The position numbers and the translations under genes are program-made. From the NCBI GenBank assembly GCA_035578155.1, contig JAPWDM010000024.1:4648961-4712960 (forward strand): a stretch of 64,000 nucleotides of DNA. Reading direction: 5' to 3'. Shown here piece after piece: positions 13,351 to 24,801 of this stretch. The DNA is from Brachynemurus nebulosus. Taxonomy: Eukaryota; Arthropoda; Insecta; Neuroptera; Myrmeleontidae. The notes beneath the pieces were generated by a model. It did not search any database. It was not told the DNA's origin and saw only the letters and a list, made by a program, of their open reading frames with translations. Position 1 is the stretch's first letter. Each line of letters opens with the position of its first letter.

Positions 13351-13576
13351 GTAAAAGCCACCTTTGTGGAACGGTATCTAATTATGAACATTTACATATT
13401 AATGAAATTATTTCTGAAAGAAACGTCTGATAACAAAAATTATTATTAATAGAATGATTGTTTTTCAATTTAAATTCACCTCGCATTTAATGTTTCCTTA
13501 CTTAATTAAAGAAATAAATATGTAAATGTCAAAACTGTTCCAGTATTAGATACCGTTCCATAATGGGGGCTTTTAC
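13351..13576. repeat. MITE, ~226 bp
   Basis: GTAAAAGCCACC...GGAACGGTATCTAAT and ACATTTACATAT on the left are mirrored by ATATGTAAATGT, ATTAGATACCGTTCC and GGGGGCTTTTAC on the right. The arm resembles the block GCAAAAGCCC...ATACTGGAACAGT in the 9500-12876 element (near 10870 and 12620), so the two may be related. Confidence 0.75.
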
Positions 13577-14027
13577 GTTACTACGAATATTATATTTTAC
13601 CTACGACTACTATGAAATTACTTATTTATTGTACAAAATACTATATCTAAGTAAGCTATGATTTACATATAGCTGTACAGAACATTATGCTTTACGCACC
13701 TATGCCTTAAGCTTAAAGGGACACAGCACACTACACTTTTATTAATTTTTATATTGTATATTATAAAATCTGTACCAATATTTTACCTAGCAACTAAATG
13801 TTTACATTTGTTTTTAATTTTCAAGTTCTACATAATTTTAGTGTATTGTATTCGTACCTATCAAATTTATATAATTTATTCTGAGTTTCAAGATAGCTGT
13901 AGATAAAGTATTGTATGTTACTCGGTTGTAAGGCATATTACACACTTGCCCTATTAATCCAATATGCAAGAGTCGCGCCGCTTTTTCGCTCGTTTGTAAT
14001 ATGCATCTTACAATCTCAATCGCGTAA
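13577..14027. other. no recognisable gene
   Basis: AT-rich single-copy-looking sequence with no support for any feature. Confidence 0.4.
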
Positions 14028-14715
14028 TCTATACATATAATAAAACTATAACGAGACCATTTCTGTACATGGAATATTTTTTTTAAATTGTACTGCTACT
14101 GTAAATAGTTATCGGTGTAGATATCAAAACAGCAATTTTTAAAATTTTTGTCTGTCTGTCTGTCTGTTCACGCGAAACTATTGAACGGATTTTAATGAAA
14201 TTTGCTGTGATGATAACTTATTACCTGGGTTAACATCTAGGATACTTTTTATTCCGGGAAAATGTCTCATTCCCACGGAAAAATAGAAAAACAATTCTGA
14301 GCATGTGCACAAATTACGCGAAAACTATTGGACGGATTTTGATGAAATTTGGTATACTGATAACTTATTGCCTGAGTCAACATCCAAGGTACTCTTTACT
14401 CGGAGAATGTTTTATTCCCACGGGAAAATAGAAATACTATTTTGAGCATGTGTACACATTACGCAAAAAACTATTGAACGAATTTTGATGAAATTTGATG
14501 TGGTGATAGCTTATTACATGGGTCAACATTTAAATACCTTTTACTCAGGGAAAATGCCTCATTCCCACGAGAAAGTAGAAAAACCATTTTGAGCATGTGC
14601 ATTCATTACGCAAAGATTACTGTTCTATGCAAATCCTGTATAATTATTATACTTATACACTTTTCATTGGGCTTATAACAATTCGTCGCGTGAACGACGT
14701 CGCGGGTACAGCTAG
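14028..14715 (+). mobile_element. non-autonomous Helitron, 688 bp, both ends visible
   Basis: The element begins TCTATACATATAATAAAA after an A (14027) and ends GGGTACAGCTAG before a T (14716), the A^T insertion pattern of Helitrons. A hairpin CGTCG-cgtgaa-CGACG lies just upstream of the terminal CTAG. The interior holds a (GTCT)n tract and three degenerate ~145-bp direct repeats (CGCGAAACTATTGAACGGAT, GCGAAAACTATTGGACGGAT, GCAAAAAACTATTGAACGAA). There is no Rep/helicase coding region. Confidence 0.8.
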
Positions 14716-14716
14716 T

Positions 14717-15491
14717 ATACTATTAACTCTCACCATTTAATTTTTGATACACCTAAACATACTTGGAGTTCATTGTGATGTGCGTTTTTTAAAGAATTTC
14801 CGAACCGTAATTGGATGAGTATTTATAATCAGTTAACATTAAGAAAATGTACGGTAGCTTTTGAGGACTGAGTTGGCTTAGTGGATACAGCTTTAGGCAA
14901 TTTTCATCTGACAGATGTATACTTATAATTTTTACTGTTAACTAAATGAAGTGTTAATAAGTAATTGTTCACATTTATTAAAACTTCAGTGTTACAGCAA
15001 TACGTTCTTTTACGACAAATTTTATTTTCTTGTTTCAATTAATCGATGATAAATAATGGTTACATTATGAATAAACATAAAGCAAGAAATAGTATGAATT
15101 TTTATTTTGATAAAATTATTTTGTATTTAAGGCCACTTAGAGCCGAATTGGGATTTTAGGCTTTTATTTCTGCAAATTATGATATTACGTCATCAGAGTC
15201 TGTTTACTAAACTCAATTTTGATACAACATTAAGATTTCATAAGAAAATAATCAATAGTTTCCAAATTATTAAGATTCTTTATATGTGACAATTTTAAAA
15301 TTTCTAATTTCTCACCATATAGCAAGCGGAGAATTACGCGTGTTTAGCTAATATTTCATTTCAACCAATGCGCCAGCTGATTCTATTAACAAATTTTTCA
15401 AGAAATAAATAGTAAAACATTTCCCAATTTAAAACGAACTTTTTAAAAAACACTGTAGGTACTTAAAAGTTTAAATTATCTAGTGAGTACA
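14717..15491. other. no recognisable gene
   Basis: AT-rich sequence with no reading frame, repeat or RNA gene that I can support. Confidence 0.4.
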
Positions 15492-15924
15492 TAGGGTAGT
15501 GTCGTGTAAGACGGCGCACTTAACATTTTGATGGCTATAAAAAAATAACGGAAAATGTTATAGAAGTAAATTGTATTTATTGTAGTACCTTAATGATTAG
15601 TTAACGCTGCGCTGTGATAAAGGATTTTTATTATAAACTCAATACCGACCGAGTTATTAAAAAAAATTCACAAAATGGGAAATGCGCACTCTTACACGAC
15701 CGGTTGTATAAGACGGCGCCCTTATTAAAAAGCTTTTATTTTAGCACAAATCACATTCAAACAATCCGGCACCTACGTAAGAGGTGAATTTCTTATGTCA
15801 GAACTTCTCCATATATTTCGTTATTCTGAACTTTGATCGTAAGTAACGACGGATCGTAGCAAAAAAATAACGAAAATTTTGAAGGTTTAAATGAAGTAAG
15901 TTATGGATATTCCAAACGAGTAGA

Positions 15925-16121
15925 AGAGTTATGACAGTATGGCGGCATATTACGTCGTCAAAAGTATGGGAACATCCTGAACCAAGGTGAGCCCATACTT
16001 TTGACGCCGTATTGTACTTAATACTATGGTACACTACCGTGCCAAAAATGTGGGTACACTTTGGATCAGGGTGTTCCCATACTTTTGACGACGTAGTGTA
16101 CCGCCGAACTGTCATAGCTCT
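15925..16121. repeat. nested MITE, ~197 bp
   Basis: AGAGTTATGACAGTATGGCG ... CGTCGTCAAAAGTATGGGAA is mirrored by TTCCCATACTTTTGACGACG ... CTGTCATAGCTCT. It lies in the first of two direct copies inside the 15494-17150 element. The second copy (around 16385-16430) reads across the corresponding position without it. Confidence 0.8.
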
Positions 16122-16718
16122 TCAACTTCAACGTATTGTGATTGTTAAAACCTACTTTTCGTTATCGAAACTTATCGATACCGAATAACTTATCATAAAT
16201 TGATTATAACTGGTTAATTTAGACTCCATTAGTCCGATTGATTGGGTCAGCAATAACACATTTTAAAAAAAATTAATTTTCGTTACTTTTCGTAATCGCA
16301 AACTTTTGATCGTAAATATCTCGTGAACGATGCGTCACAATGAAAAAATAACGAAATTTTTTAAGACTTAAACGAAGCAAGTTGTCGGTATTCTAAATAT
16401 TTTGCGACTATTAAAATGTAGTTTTCGCTATCGAGAATTATCGATATCGAATTACTTCTTATAAATTGATCATAATTTGGTTAATTTTAGGCTCCACTAA
16501 TTAATTCTATTGTTAATAATATCCCACTGATTTTATTAGCAATAGAATATTTAAAATAAAAAAAAACTACGTTTCGTTATCGTTAGTTTTCGTAATCCTA
16601 AACTTTTGATGTAGGAACTTGAGTTACACAAGTTTACGTTGTACGAAAGTTTGCTGTATAGAATTCCTTAGAAAAGTTAAAGATAAACATAACAAAAGAA
16701 ATTGTCGTGTAAGAATGA

Positions 16719-16790
16719 GTGCGCCATCTTACACGCCTTTTTACTGCGCCATCTTACACGCCTTTGTACTGCGCCATCTTACACGCCTGT
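16719..16790 (+). repeat. 25-bp tandem repeat, three units
   Basis: GCGCCATCTTACACGCC starts at 16721, 16746 and 16771, exactly 25 bp apart. The unit is the terminal motif of the surrounding element. Confidence 0.9.
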
Positions 16791-17384
16791 CTATTATCAA
16801 CAAAATCATCCAGTGGGAACCATCCACTATTACTGACACGAATGAAAGTGATCAAAGCTAGTTCGTAACTAATTTTACTAGCCTCAGGAACATTTCTAAC
16901 TTTTAACTTGTTTCGACATAAACCATAGTAACACATCCAAAATCGAGAAAAATAATATCAAATCATACTAAAAATTTTAAACTTAACTAGAATATCGGCA
17001 TTATGTCATAAACCAATATTTTCTGGTGAGTATTTACAGATACCCGAACACTTCAAAACACGATTAAAGTTGGTTAGAAATTTCGTTCCTGTTTCGCGAA
17101 AACAGAAGTGCGCACTCTTACCGATTGCGCCATCTTACACGACCCTACCCTACTACAGGTTTACAGTATGCTCAGTAGAAACGGAAAATCCTTAAAAATG
17201 TCGTGAACCATAAGAAATAAATAAATTTTTCTTGTACACTACAGAAATCATGTACCATATTTAAACTAACAAGATTTTATGTTATTTCAAAAACTGGAAG
17301 AGAAAAATAGCTACTGGAATAAAGTATCACCTCCAATTGCAGATGGCTCACTATTGCATTGGGGTATATGTCGATTAAATCTTT

Positions 17385-19484
17385 AACGTAGTAGTCTGGT
17401 AACTCGCTCTGTTTTTCATACCTATTTTTAAGGGCATTTTTTGGAGAAAGACCAAATGAAAAATTTTGAATTTTTAATGTTTTTAGTAAGTACATCTTAA
17501 GGTACAAAAAAAAATTTTTTTGAATAAATTAAATTTTATATTATTATTATTATTATCACTTGAAGTTGACGCCTCAAAAAAAAGCACTGGATGGCCCGCG
17601 TGATTTTCACTCTTGGGGGCATCTGAAATCAAAAATTCTTAATTAGTCTTAATCTATAGATATGTCATTCTGATCGGAACTAGAATTATGAAATTATATC
17701 GAAAAATAACAAAATGGTGGACTTCGAAACAAATTTTAATTAAATTTTTTTTTCGAAGTCCGCCATTTTGTTATTTTTCGATAAAATTTCATAATTCTAG
17801 TTCCGACCAGAATGACATATGTATAGATTAAGACAAATTGTGCAATTCCATGTAAAAGTCTCCATAAGTAAAAAAAAATAATTAATTGATATTAATAGTA
17901 AAAATACTATAGTATGATAGTAGCACTATAGTACTTTTAAGTTTTCTGAATTGCAGCAACGATTTGTTTTTTATTTTCTGGTAATACTGTCATTTTCGAA
18001 GTGGTGTCGTGAGTATAAGCTAACAGTGAATTTGTAATGGAGTTTTAATTACATTTTCACGATAAGTGCTTTAAGTTATTGTAACAATTTTACTACATAC
18101 TAATACGTCAAGTAACGATTTACCGATAAATAGTCCGTAATTTATGTAAACACTTTTTTTTAAGAGATATTAAATTGATAAGACTGTAGTGTTTAGTTGT
18201 AGTGTCAATCATAGAATAAACAGAATTTTCTCTCTCACTTTAATAAAAATTATCCTTCATCAAGGAAAAATTAAATTTTCCTACTTGACAGAATTACTTA
18301 CATGATGCCAATATCAAAAATCTATTATATTTTTAAATAATCCTTAAACAGGTTGAAACATTTTTGTAGTGTCAGTCACAATGTAGAGTCAGTCACGACT
18401 GCATCATAGTGAATTGTAGCATTTTGTGTCTTTTGAAGACATATTGGAGATATTACCAAATCCTAACATGATTCTTAAGGGGGACAGAATCTGTTATAAG
18501 TTTCCTAAAAGTCTGGAGATCTTTAAAAAATCTTCAGAAATTTTGTATTTCTGTAAAAAAAAATTTATTCGCTGATAAGGAAAATATTGAAGTTTTTGAA
18601 AAGAGTTTTATTATTCATGTTCCTAAGAATGTTTTGATTTAAATTATTTTAGTTTAAGTGCTGGTATCCAACGTTTTATTAGGGACTTTCTGTATGTTGT
18701 GATTTAATTCAAAAATAACATTTTAGTACGTTTTTGCACCTTTAAAATTATTTTAAATTTCCTATTTTATGTCCTGTAATGTCAATCTCTAAGATTTTGT
18801 TTAAAAATACTACTATTTTGCAATGCAAAGTGACTGTTGTGTCAGTCACGTTTTGTTTTTCGAATAAATAATTTCCTAAAAAAGTAAAGCTTTTTATTTT
18901 ATCATTTTCCAATAATTTATTTCATATACTTTGGTTAAAGACATAATTTAAATTTATAACGCCTGTACAGAGGAAGATTTTCGAAGTTTAAAAACACTCT
19001 CGAAGGCGACTGCCTTTTGCATGTAGTGTCAGTCACATTTACATTTTATTAAATAAATCATATTTAGCAACTTTGTATGTGCGCACTTTTACTACAGAGG
19101 GATAATTGGAGGATCAACTATAAAATTATGCTAAAATTGAAACTGTAAACATAGTGGTACTCGTAATATAAGGCAAAATAAAACGCAAGTTGTGTCAAAT
19201 GTAGAGTCAGTCACATATGGAATTGCCCTAATTAAGAATTTTTGATTTCACATGTCCTCAAGAGTCAAAATCACGCGGCCCATCCAGGTACTTTTTTTAA
19301 GGCGCCAACTTTAAGTGGTAATAATAAAACAAAATTTAGTTTATTCAGATAATTTTTTCTTGGTACCTTAAGATGTAAATGAAAACATATTAAAAATTCA
19401 AAATTTTTCATTCGTTCTTTCTCAACAAAAAATGCCCCCAAAAAATAGGTATGAAAAACAGAGCGACTTACCAGACTACTACCT
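17385..19484. mobile_element. foldback element (~355-bp arms) interrupted by an insertion
   Basis: The left arm 17385-17738 is mirrored by 17745-17839 plus 19230-19484. Terminal GTAGTCTGGTAACTCGCTCT pairs with GAGCGACTTACCAGACTAC, and the centre pairs AATGGTGGACTTCGAA with TTCGAAGTCCGCCATT. A solo copy of one arm without the interruption lies at 42660-43025, which gives the unoccupied sequence. No coding region is visible. Confidence 0.85.
17840..19229. mobile_element. 1.39-kb element inserted in the foldback arm
   Basis: The insertion starts GTGCAATTCCATG and ends CATATGGAATTGCCCT. It is flanked by AATT on both sides (17836-17839 and 19230-19233). The unoccupied arm at 42750-42770 reads AGACAAATTAAGAATTT, with one AATT. 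A motif GTAG(A/T)GTCAGTCAC occurs at 18366, 18383, 19023 and 19201, with variants at 18199 and 18836. There is no coding capacity. Confidence 0.75.
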
Positions 19485-19990
19485 TAAATGACTGGCATGT
19501 GAAATAGTTTTTCAATATTTAACTCTTTAAACTCATTAATTCCACAAAATTAAAATTTAGTATACTAAAAAAATTATCCTGAAAATCTCGTTCTTTAATA
19601 ATAAAATTACTAATGTAACTCCATTTGCAATCACCTTCCTTCCTAGTTGTACAGGTTATTTTCTGTTTACCTACTAATGTTGTCGATAACATAGTTACAA
19701 AGCTATTAAGAAAGCTTTTATCTGCAAAATAAATTTGATTTTGATAAAATTTATAAGTGAAGTAATAAGTAAATGAGTTGTGTTCGAACAAGTATACAGT
19801 ACAGACGTGTTAATTGTTACCTAATTTAATTTTAAAAAATAATTAAAAAACATATTTATTATTATCAGTGATATTATATACAAACTGCAACAACACAAGA
19901 TACAAACAACATAGTATCTGAGTGAAGTCATCAATACCGCTGCCTACCTACAGATAAGTAGCACTGCTACTTACTAGTTCTTAACTCACA

Positions 19991-20826
19991 ATGATGTCAA
20001 ACAGTACATATTCTAAACAAACCTCAACCCAATCTACAGAAATATCAAATCATTTAAAAAATTCAAATAACAGCAATACACAGATTTCTTTCGCAAACAT
20101 TTTACAACAAATATCCAAAGAAGATGCAAATATCTTACCAGCACTCGAAGACCTAGAATTTTTGGATTATGTTCACGCAGTTGGCGAAAAAATATCACCC
20201 GAAAATATAACACATGCTGCAAAAATCTCTAACGACAGAATATGCATATACTTCAAAAATAGAAACATTGCTAACACTTTCCTTAACCAATACCCAACCT
20301 TAACTATAAAATCACACAACATTCCAATCCGAAAACTTATAACACCAGCTAAAAAACTCATTATATCAGGAGTTCAACCATTCATCCCAAATACCTTTAT
20401 CGTTACCCTTCTAGCAAATCTAAACATTAGATTCTCGGTACCTCAACCATCCATATTATCAGCAGAGCCAACAGAAGAAAATGAAAACCTCCTACAAAAA
20501 CCAGCAACATCACAAACATGGCTACCACAAGCATTAATAATACAAACGAGCACGCAAGCACTGCACAAAACACATCAACAGAAACCAAAAACATACACAA
20601 TTATAACAATACGTTACCACTTGGAAAACGACAAGGTACACTCTCCAATAATCAATTACAATCAGATACACAACCAGAACTTACCTCCCTACCAGAACAA
20701 GATACTAGTGATACACACACAACACAACATAACAACCAACTACAAACAAAACCTCTACCAGTCAAAAAAGTAAAAAAACAATCGGAAGAACAACAGCGCT
20801 TAGAAAAAGATAATAAAGACATATAA
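19991..20826 (+). pseudogene. Jockey-like ORF1 (gag-like), frameshifted
   Basis: The ATG-initiated frame begins MMSNSTYSKQTSTQSTEI. It then runs through a typical Jockey ORF1 core: SFANILQQISKEDANILPAL, the YFKNRNIANTF segment and ITPAKKLIISGVQPFIPN. In Jockey elements this protein binds the element RNA. Around residues 165-175 the natural reading moves to another frame (about 20520-20826), which ends in a lysine-rich KKVKKQSEEQQR stretch, so at least one frameshift is present. The CCHC zinc knuckles normally found in the C-terminal half are not visible in any frame, which suggests an internal deletion. The assignment comes from recalled family patterns. Confidence 0.65.
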
Positions 20827-21103
20827 CCAATTAAAATACAAATGGAAAATAATCCAGAAAACACACAATATCATATACCAACCTACTCAACATAATTAAC
20901 GAAACAAAACTATCAAAATCCTTTCCTATTCCAACCCATAAGTATATTTTGAACCCCGACGACCTAGTTCACCTCCTCAAAACTTACAAACCACTATTAA
21001 ATTCCTCAGTAATGAAACGTAAATTTGGATTTATGATATCTCAACTGACACCTAATGATAGCCGATGCCTCCGAAAATCCCTTCTCTGGAACCGAAAACT
21101 AAA

Positions 21104-22335
21104 ATGGCTCTAATTCAATGGAATGCAATCGGATTCTTCTCTAAGCTGACAGAAATTCAACTTCTCATCACAAAACATGATCCAATAGCTCTACTCCCGC
21201 AATAATCAAACCTTCGCGAATTTGACAATGTTAGAATAAATGGCTATAAATCATACAGAAAAGACCACACAGAAACTAGGCGAGCATGTAATGGAGTAAT
21301 AACTCTAATTGAAAACTCAGTTCATCAAACTACTGTACCACTTCAAACTAACCTTCAAGCAGTAGCCAACTCCGTAATACTACCATCAAGACAGAAATTA
21401 TGCATTTGTAACATTTACATCCCACCATCCCAAAACCTAGAACAAGGCGAACTACAAAATCTAATTACTCAACTGCCACACCCATTCATTCTAGCGGCAG
21501 ATTTCAACGCATATAACATTATTTGGGAAAACAACGGAAATAACTTCAAAGGAAGATTAATAGAAAAGTTACTAGAACAAAATTATTTCTTACACATCCT
21601 AAACAGTGGACAACCTACTCATGTCAACCTAGCCAACGGCAATACTTCTGCGATTGATCTGATCATGGTGACAACATCTCTCCTGCCAACAGTAAACTGG
21701 CAAGTGCCCGATGACCTTTGTCACAGCCATCACTTTCCCATTATCACCTACTTTATCAACGAACAATCACTACTGCCTGGATACAGCAACAAAATGGAAC
21801 TTTAAAGAAGTCGACTGGGAACTCTTCAGCTCGTCAATCAACTCCAGTTTTGAAAATTTGAATGTAGAAGATAAATACAATGCGTTCCACACAAATATCT
21901 TACTCGCAGCTGACACTGGAATTCCAAAGAAACGAATAACATCACATAAAAGAACAGTCCCTTGGTGGTCACAAGACATTAATTTAGCTATTAAAAAGAG
22001 AAAAGGAGCATATCGTAAATTTTTAAAAAACAAAACCAATATTATACAAAAAATCCCGCGCTGAAGCCAGAAGAAAAATTCTCGAAGCAAAGAAATCTTC
22101 TTGGGTAACATTTATTTCGACACTAAATTCAGATACTGCCACAAGAGATATCTGGTCTACATTCAACAAGATATCAGGTAAATACCGCGAAACGACTATA
22201 TCAGCATTACTAATTGAAGGATAAATAATAACTTATTCAAACGATATTGCTGAACACCTAGCCAATCAGTTTTGGGAACAATCTGAATTAAACCACGACC
22301 TTGAAATTGTACGAACAATGGTACAATTAAAAAAA
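21104..22335 (+). pseudogene. Jockey-like ORF2 fragment: endonuclease only, broken
   Basis: ORF2 starts MALIQWNAIGF at 21104, the usual beginning of a Jockey-type endonuclease. There is a TAA at 21203, then NGYKSYRKDHTETRRACNGV, ICNIYIPPSQ, the core FILAADFNAYNIIWENN and SAIDLIMVTT. The frame shifts near 21775 into TATKWNFKEVDWELF and again near 22045 into KSRAEARRKILEAKKSSW. Another stop follows near 22222, and the copy ends near 22335 just upstream of where the reverse transcriptase fingers should begin. In an intact element this domain nicks target DNA. At least two stops and two frameshifts make it non-functional. Confidence 0.8.
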
Positions 22336-22503
22336 TGATGAGTACTTGTAAGACTGAACTGGCCAGGCAAAATAAATTTTAATTTTGAACTGAACAATTT
22401 CTATTATTTAAATTTCAACTACATTTTTATTTCAGTGCAATAAGAAATTTACTTTTTACAAAAACAATTTATTTTCATTAAAATTTTTCTTTTACTTTGA
22501 ATT

Positions 22504-22518
22504 TATATATATACATAT

Positions 22519-22587
<69 letters not shown>
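22504..22587. repeat. (AT)n microsatellite
   Basis: An AT array with TACATA interruptions at its left end, joined to a family A end on the right. Confidence 0.95.
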
Positions 22588-22589
<2 letters not shown>

Positions 22590-22700
22590 AATTTTAGTGA
22601 ACCTCATTTTCGGTTTCTAGAGGCCTCAAAACAAATTTTTGCCATAGTTCCGGGCTCAGGTCTTTTCATGGCACCCGCTGTAATAAGTGAATTTTTTCAA
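22588..22700 (+). repeat. family A end fragment
   Basis: ATTTTAGTGAACCTCATTTT ... GGCCTCAAAACAAATTTTTG ... GGGCTCAGGTC ... GCTGTAATAAGTGAATTTT follows the order of the copies at 10650-10760 and 52645-52780. Confidence 0.75.
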
Positions 22701-22872
22701 AATGGAAATTCACTTCAAAATTATGTGAAACTCGTACCTAAAATTAGTTTGTGCAACTTGTGCGGGATTTTCGACTGCCCACTCGAGCGAATGAGTGCAC
22801 TCACTACGATCGTACCCTCAGCTTCAATCTCATGAACAATTGACTTATTCCACTATATACTATTTCTACATA

Positions 22873-22874
<2 letters not shown>

Positions 22875-22969
<95 letters not shown>

Positions 22970-22993
22970 CACATATATACATATACATATACA

Positions 22994-23000
<7 letters not shown>
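22875..23000. repeat. (AT)n microsatellite
   Basis: An AT array of about 90 bp followed by interrupted TACATA units. It abuts the (TAA)n-like tail of the minus-strand LINE. Confidence 0.95.
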
Positions 23001-23029
<29 letters not shown>

Positions 23030-23806
23030 TATTTATTTGTGTAAAGACCTTTTCAGGTATACAAAACGTCAAAGGATTACAATAAGTATTAATTACATAT
23101 AATATGACACGTATAATACATATTTTCAATTACAATAATTCAGCTATTTCATACGGAACTTTACTATTTAGATGCTTTTTTAGTTTAGCTTTGAACTTAT
23201 TATATACGTTCTCAGTTCGTATATCTTCAGGTAAATTTTGGTAAATTTTATAGCCTGTGTAACAAGGAGTCTTTTCAAAAAATGTTGTTCTGTGTGCGAA
23301 ACTGAATAAATTTTCATATCGCGTATCATACTGCATTTTTTCTTTCGCTACAAAATAATTATTTTCTTTCATATATGTTATTAGTTCATACACAAAGATA
23401 CCATAAAAAGTTAAAATTTCATTTTCTATAAATAAATTTTTGCAAGATTCCCTCTTTGGAATCTTGAAAATGGTTCTTATTATCTTTTTCTGTATTATGA
23501 ATGCTCGGTTAGATTCCGCAGATCTTCCCCATAATAGTATTCCATACTTCAGTGTAGAGTAAACGTATGCATAGTAAAACATAATTAACTGTTCATGATT
23601 CACACATTTTTTTAATACTCTAATTTGAAATAAAAATTTATTCAGTTTCTTACATACAAAATTTACTTGATCTTTAAATTTTAAATTACTGTCTATAATA
23701 ATACCTAAAAACTTAGTTTGATTCGTTGATTTTAGTATTGTCTGATCTATACAAATTTCCACCTTTTCATTATATGATTGTCTTAATTTAAAATTCACGA
23801 GTGCCG
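23001..23806 (-). mobile_element. 5'-truncated LINE, minus strand
   Basis: Read on the minus strand, a reverse-transcriptase C-terminal reading frame is followed by a short 3' untranslated region (23031-23126) and an (ATT)n tail (23001-23030), as in LINE families that end in short tandem repeats. The 5' end breaks off in an (AT)n array. It has the size of a typical truncated LINE copy. Confidence 0.75.
23127..23798 (-). pseudogene. LINE reverse transcriptase C-terminal fragment (222 residues)
   Basis: The frame encodes the thumb and C-terminal part of a non-LTR reverse transcriptase. NQTKFLGIIIDSNLKFKDQV is the conserved post-catalytic block. It is followed by FYYAYVYSTLKYGILLWG, IIQKKIIRTIFKIPKRESC and a C-terminal IYQNLPEDIR segment. 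The catalytic (F/Y)xDD motif and everything upstream are missing because the copy is 5' truncated; the first codon is GTG, not a genuine start. The frame is open over its whole length, so the insertion may be fairly young. It resembles the CR1/Jockey-group C-terminus, but I cannot name the clade securely. Confidence 0.75.
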
Positions 23807-23817
23807 ATTTTTGGCCG

Positions 23818-23819
<2 letters not shown>

Positions 23820-23894
<75 letters not shown>

Positions 23895-23896
23895 TA
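23820..23896. repeat. (TA)n microsatellite
   Basis: A TA array between the truncated LINE and the mariner-like MITE. It ends in TACACATATATA. Confidence 0.95.
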
Positions 23897-24609
23897 CAAG
23901 GTGGTCCAGAATTATGTACCGTAATTGGTAGAGCTCGTAGTATGTTCAAAAATAATGGTACCTTTTCATGTACACTTTTTTCCAAAACTCAATAATAAGG
24001 GAGATACAACTCTGTAAAGGGGTGAACCGGAAACCATTATTTCTTAAATATTTTCCAAACGCTTTTGAATAACGGATTGATATTTTAGGGGTACTAATTT
24101 TCCGTTAGAAGGATTAAATTTCTGTCAACACTTATTCCACCACTCATGACTAAGGGGTGGTTTTAAGTGGTAGGTGTGAGTTATCACGTCTTTTCTTTTT
24201 TAATTTGCAATTATTTAAACAAAATCCCTGATAATATAATTCCTCAGACAATTTCACGCAAAAAAGGTATACTTGTTACATTTCGATAAATATTACCGTT
24301 TTCGAGTAATTTAAAGTAGAAGTATCTATTTCCAAATTATCCCCTAATCATAAGTGATGGAATAATTGATGCCATAAATTTAATTATCTTAATGTTCATA
24401 CGCGTCCTTAGAATATGAATCCAGTAATCAAAAGCGCCTAACAAAATTTTAAAAAAACGACGTCAGTTTCGTTCCACCCCTCTACATTTTACCCCTCTGC
24501 TTTATCTCCCTTATTATTGAGTTTTGGAAAAAAGTGTAGATGAAAAGGTACCATTATTTTTGAACATACTATCAGCTCCAGCAATTACGGTACATAATTC
24601 TGGACCACC

Positions 24610-24612
<3 letters not shown>
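23897..24612. mobile_element. mariner-like MITE, 716 bp, copy 1
   Basis: The termini are CAAGGTGGTCCAGAATTATG on the left and the inverse of CAGGGTGGTCCAGAATTATG on the right, with ~110 bp of terminal inverted repeat showing only a few mismatches. TA occurs on both sides, and the element sits inside a (TA)n array. The interior has no transposase. A second copy of almost the same length is at 61053-61769. The Tc1/mariner assignment is inferred from the TA borders and terminal sequence. Confidence 0.8.
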
Positions 24613-24700
<88 letters not shown>

Positions 24701-24722
24701 AATATATGAATATATATATACG

Positions 24723-24800
<78 letters not shown>
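24613..24800. repeat. (TA)n microsatellite, interrupted
   Basis: TA arrays at 24613-24695 and about 24735-24800, separated by ATGTATGAATATATGAATAT and similar variants. Confidence 0.95.

Positions 24801-24801
<1 letters not shown>

Larger units (their letters stand above)
15494..17150. mobile_element. TA-flanked TIR element with iterated terminal motif (pogo-like architecture)
   Basis: The left end GGGTAGTGTCGTGTAAGACG then GCGCA (25 bp) and the inverse of the right end, GGGTAGGGTCGTGTAAGATG then GCGCA, differ at two positions. TA sits at both borders (15492-15493 and 17151-17152). The motif TGCGCCATCTTACACG or its variants recur about nine times, mostly near the ends. The end has the same layout as the pogo-like element at 7078 (GGGT, eight bases, GTAAGA, CGCA at the same spacing). 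The interior shows two direct copies of a ~450-bp block and no intact transposase. Confidence 0.75.
19800..22337 (+). mobile_element. Jockey-like non-LTR retrotransposon relic, 3' half missing
   Basis: A 5' leader of about 190 bp precedes a gag-like ORF1 (19991-20826, frameshifted). A diverged stretch and then the apurinic-type endonuclease start of ORF2 at 21104 follow. The element stops around 22337, before the reverse transcriptase core. Retention of the 5' part with loss of the 3' part is the opposite of normal 5' truncation and implies a secondary deletion. The exact 5' end is an estimate. Confidence 0.75.

Noticed and set aside
13351..13576. piggyBac-type TTAA target for the MITE
   Set aside because: No TTAA was present at both borders, so the superfamily was left open.
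16619..16861. 80-codon frame over the 25-bp tandem repeat
   Set aside because: It is created by the repeated terminal motif and contains no transposase pattern.
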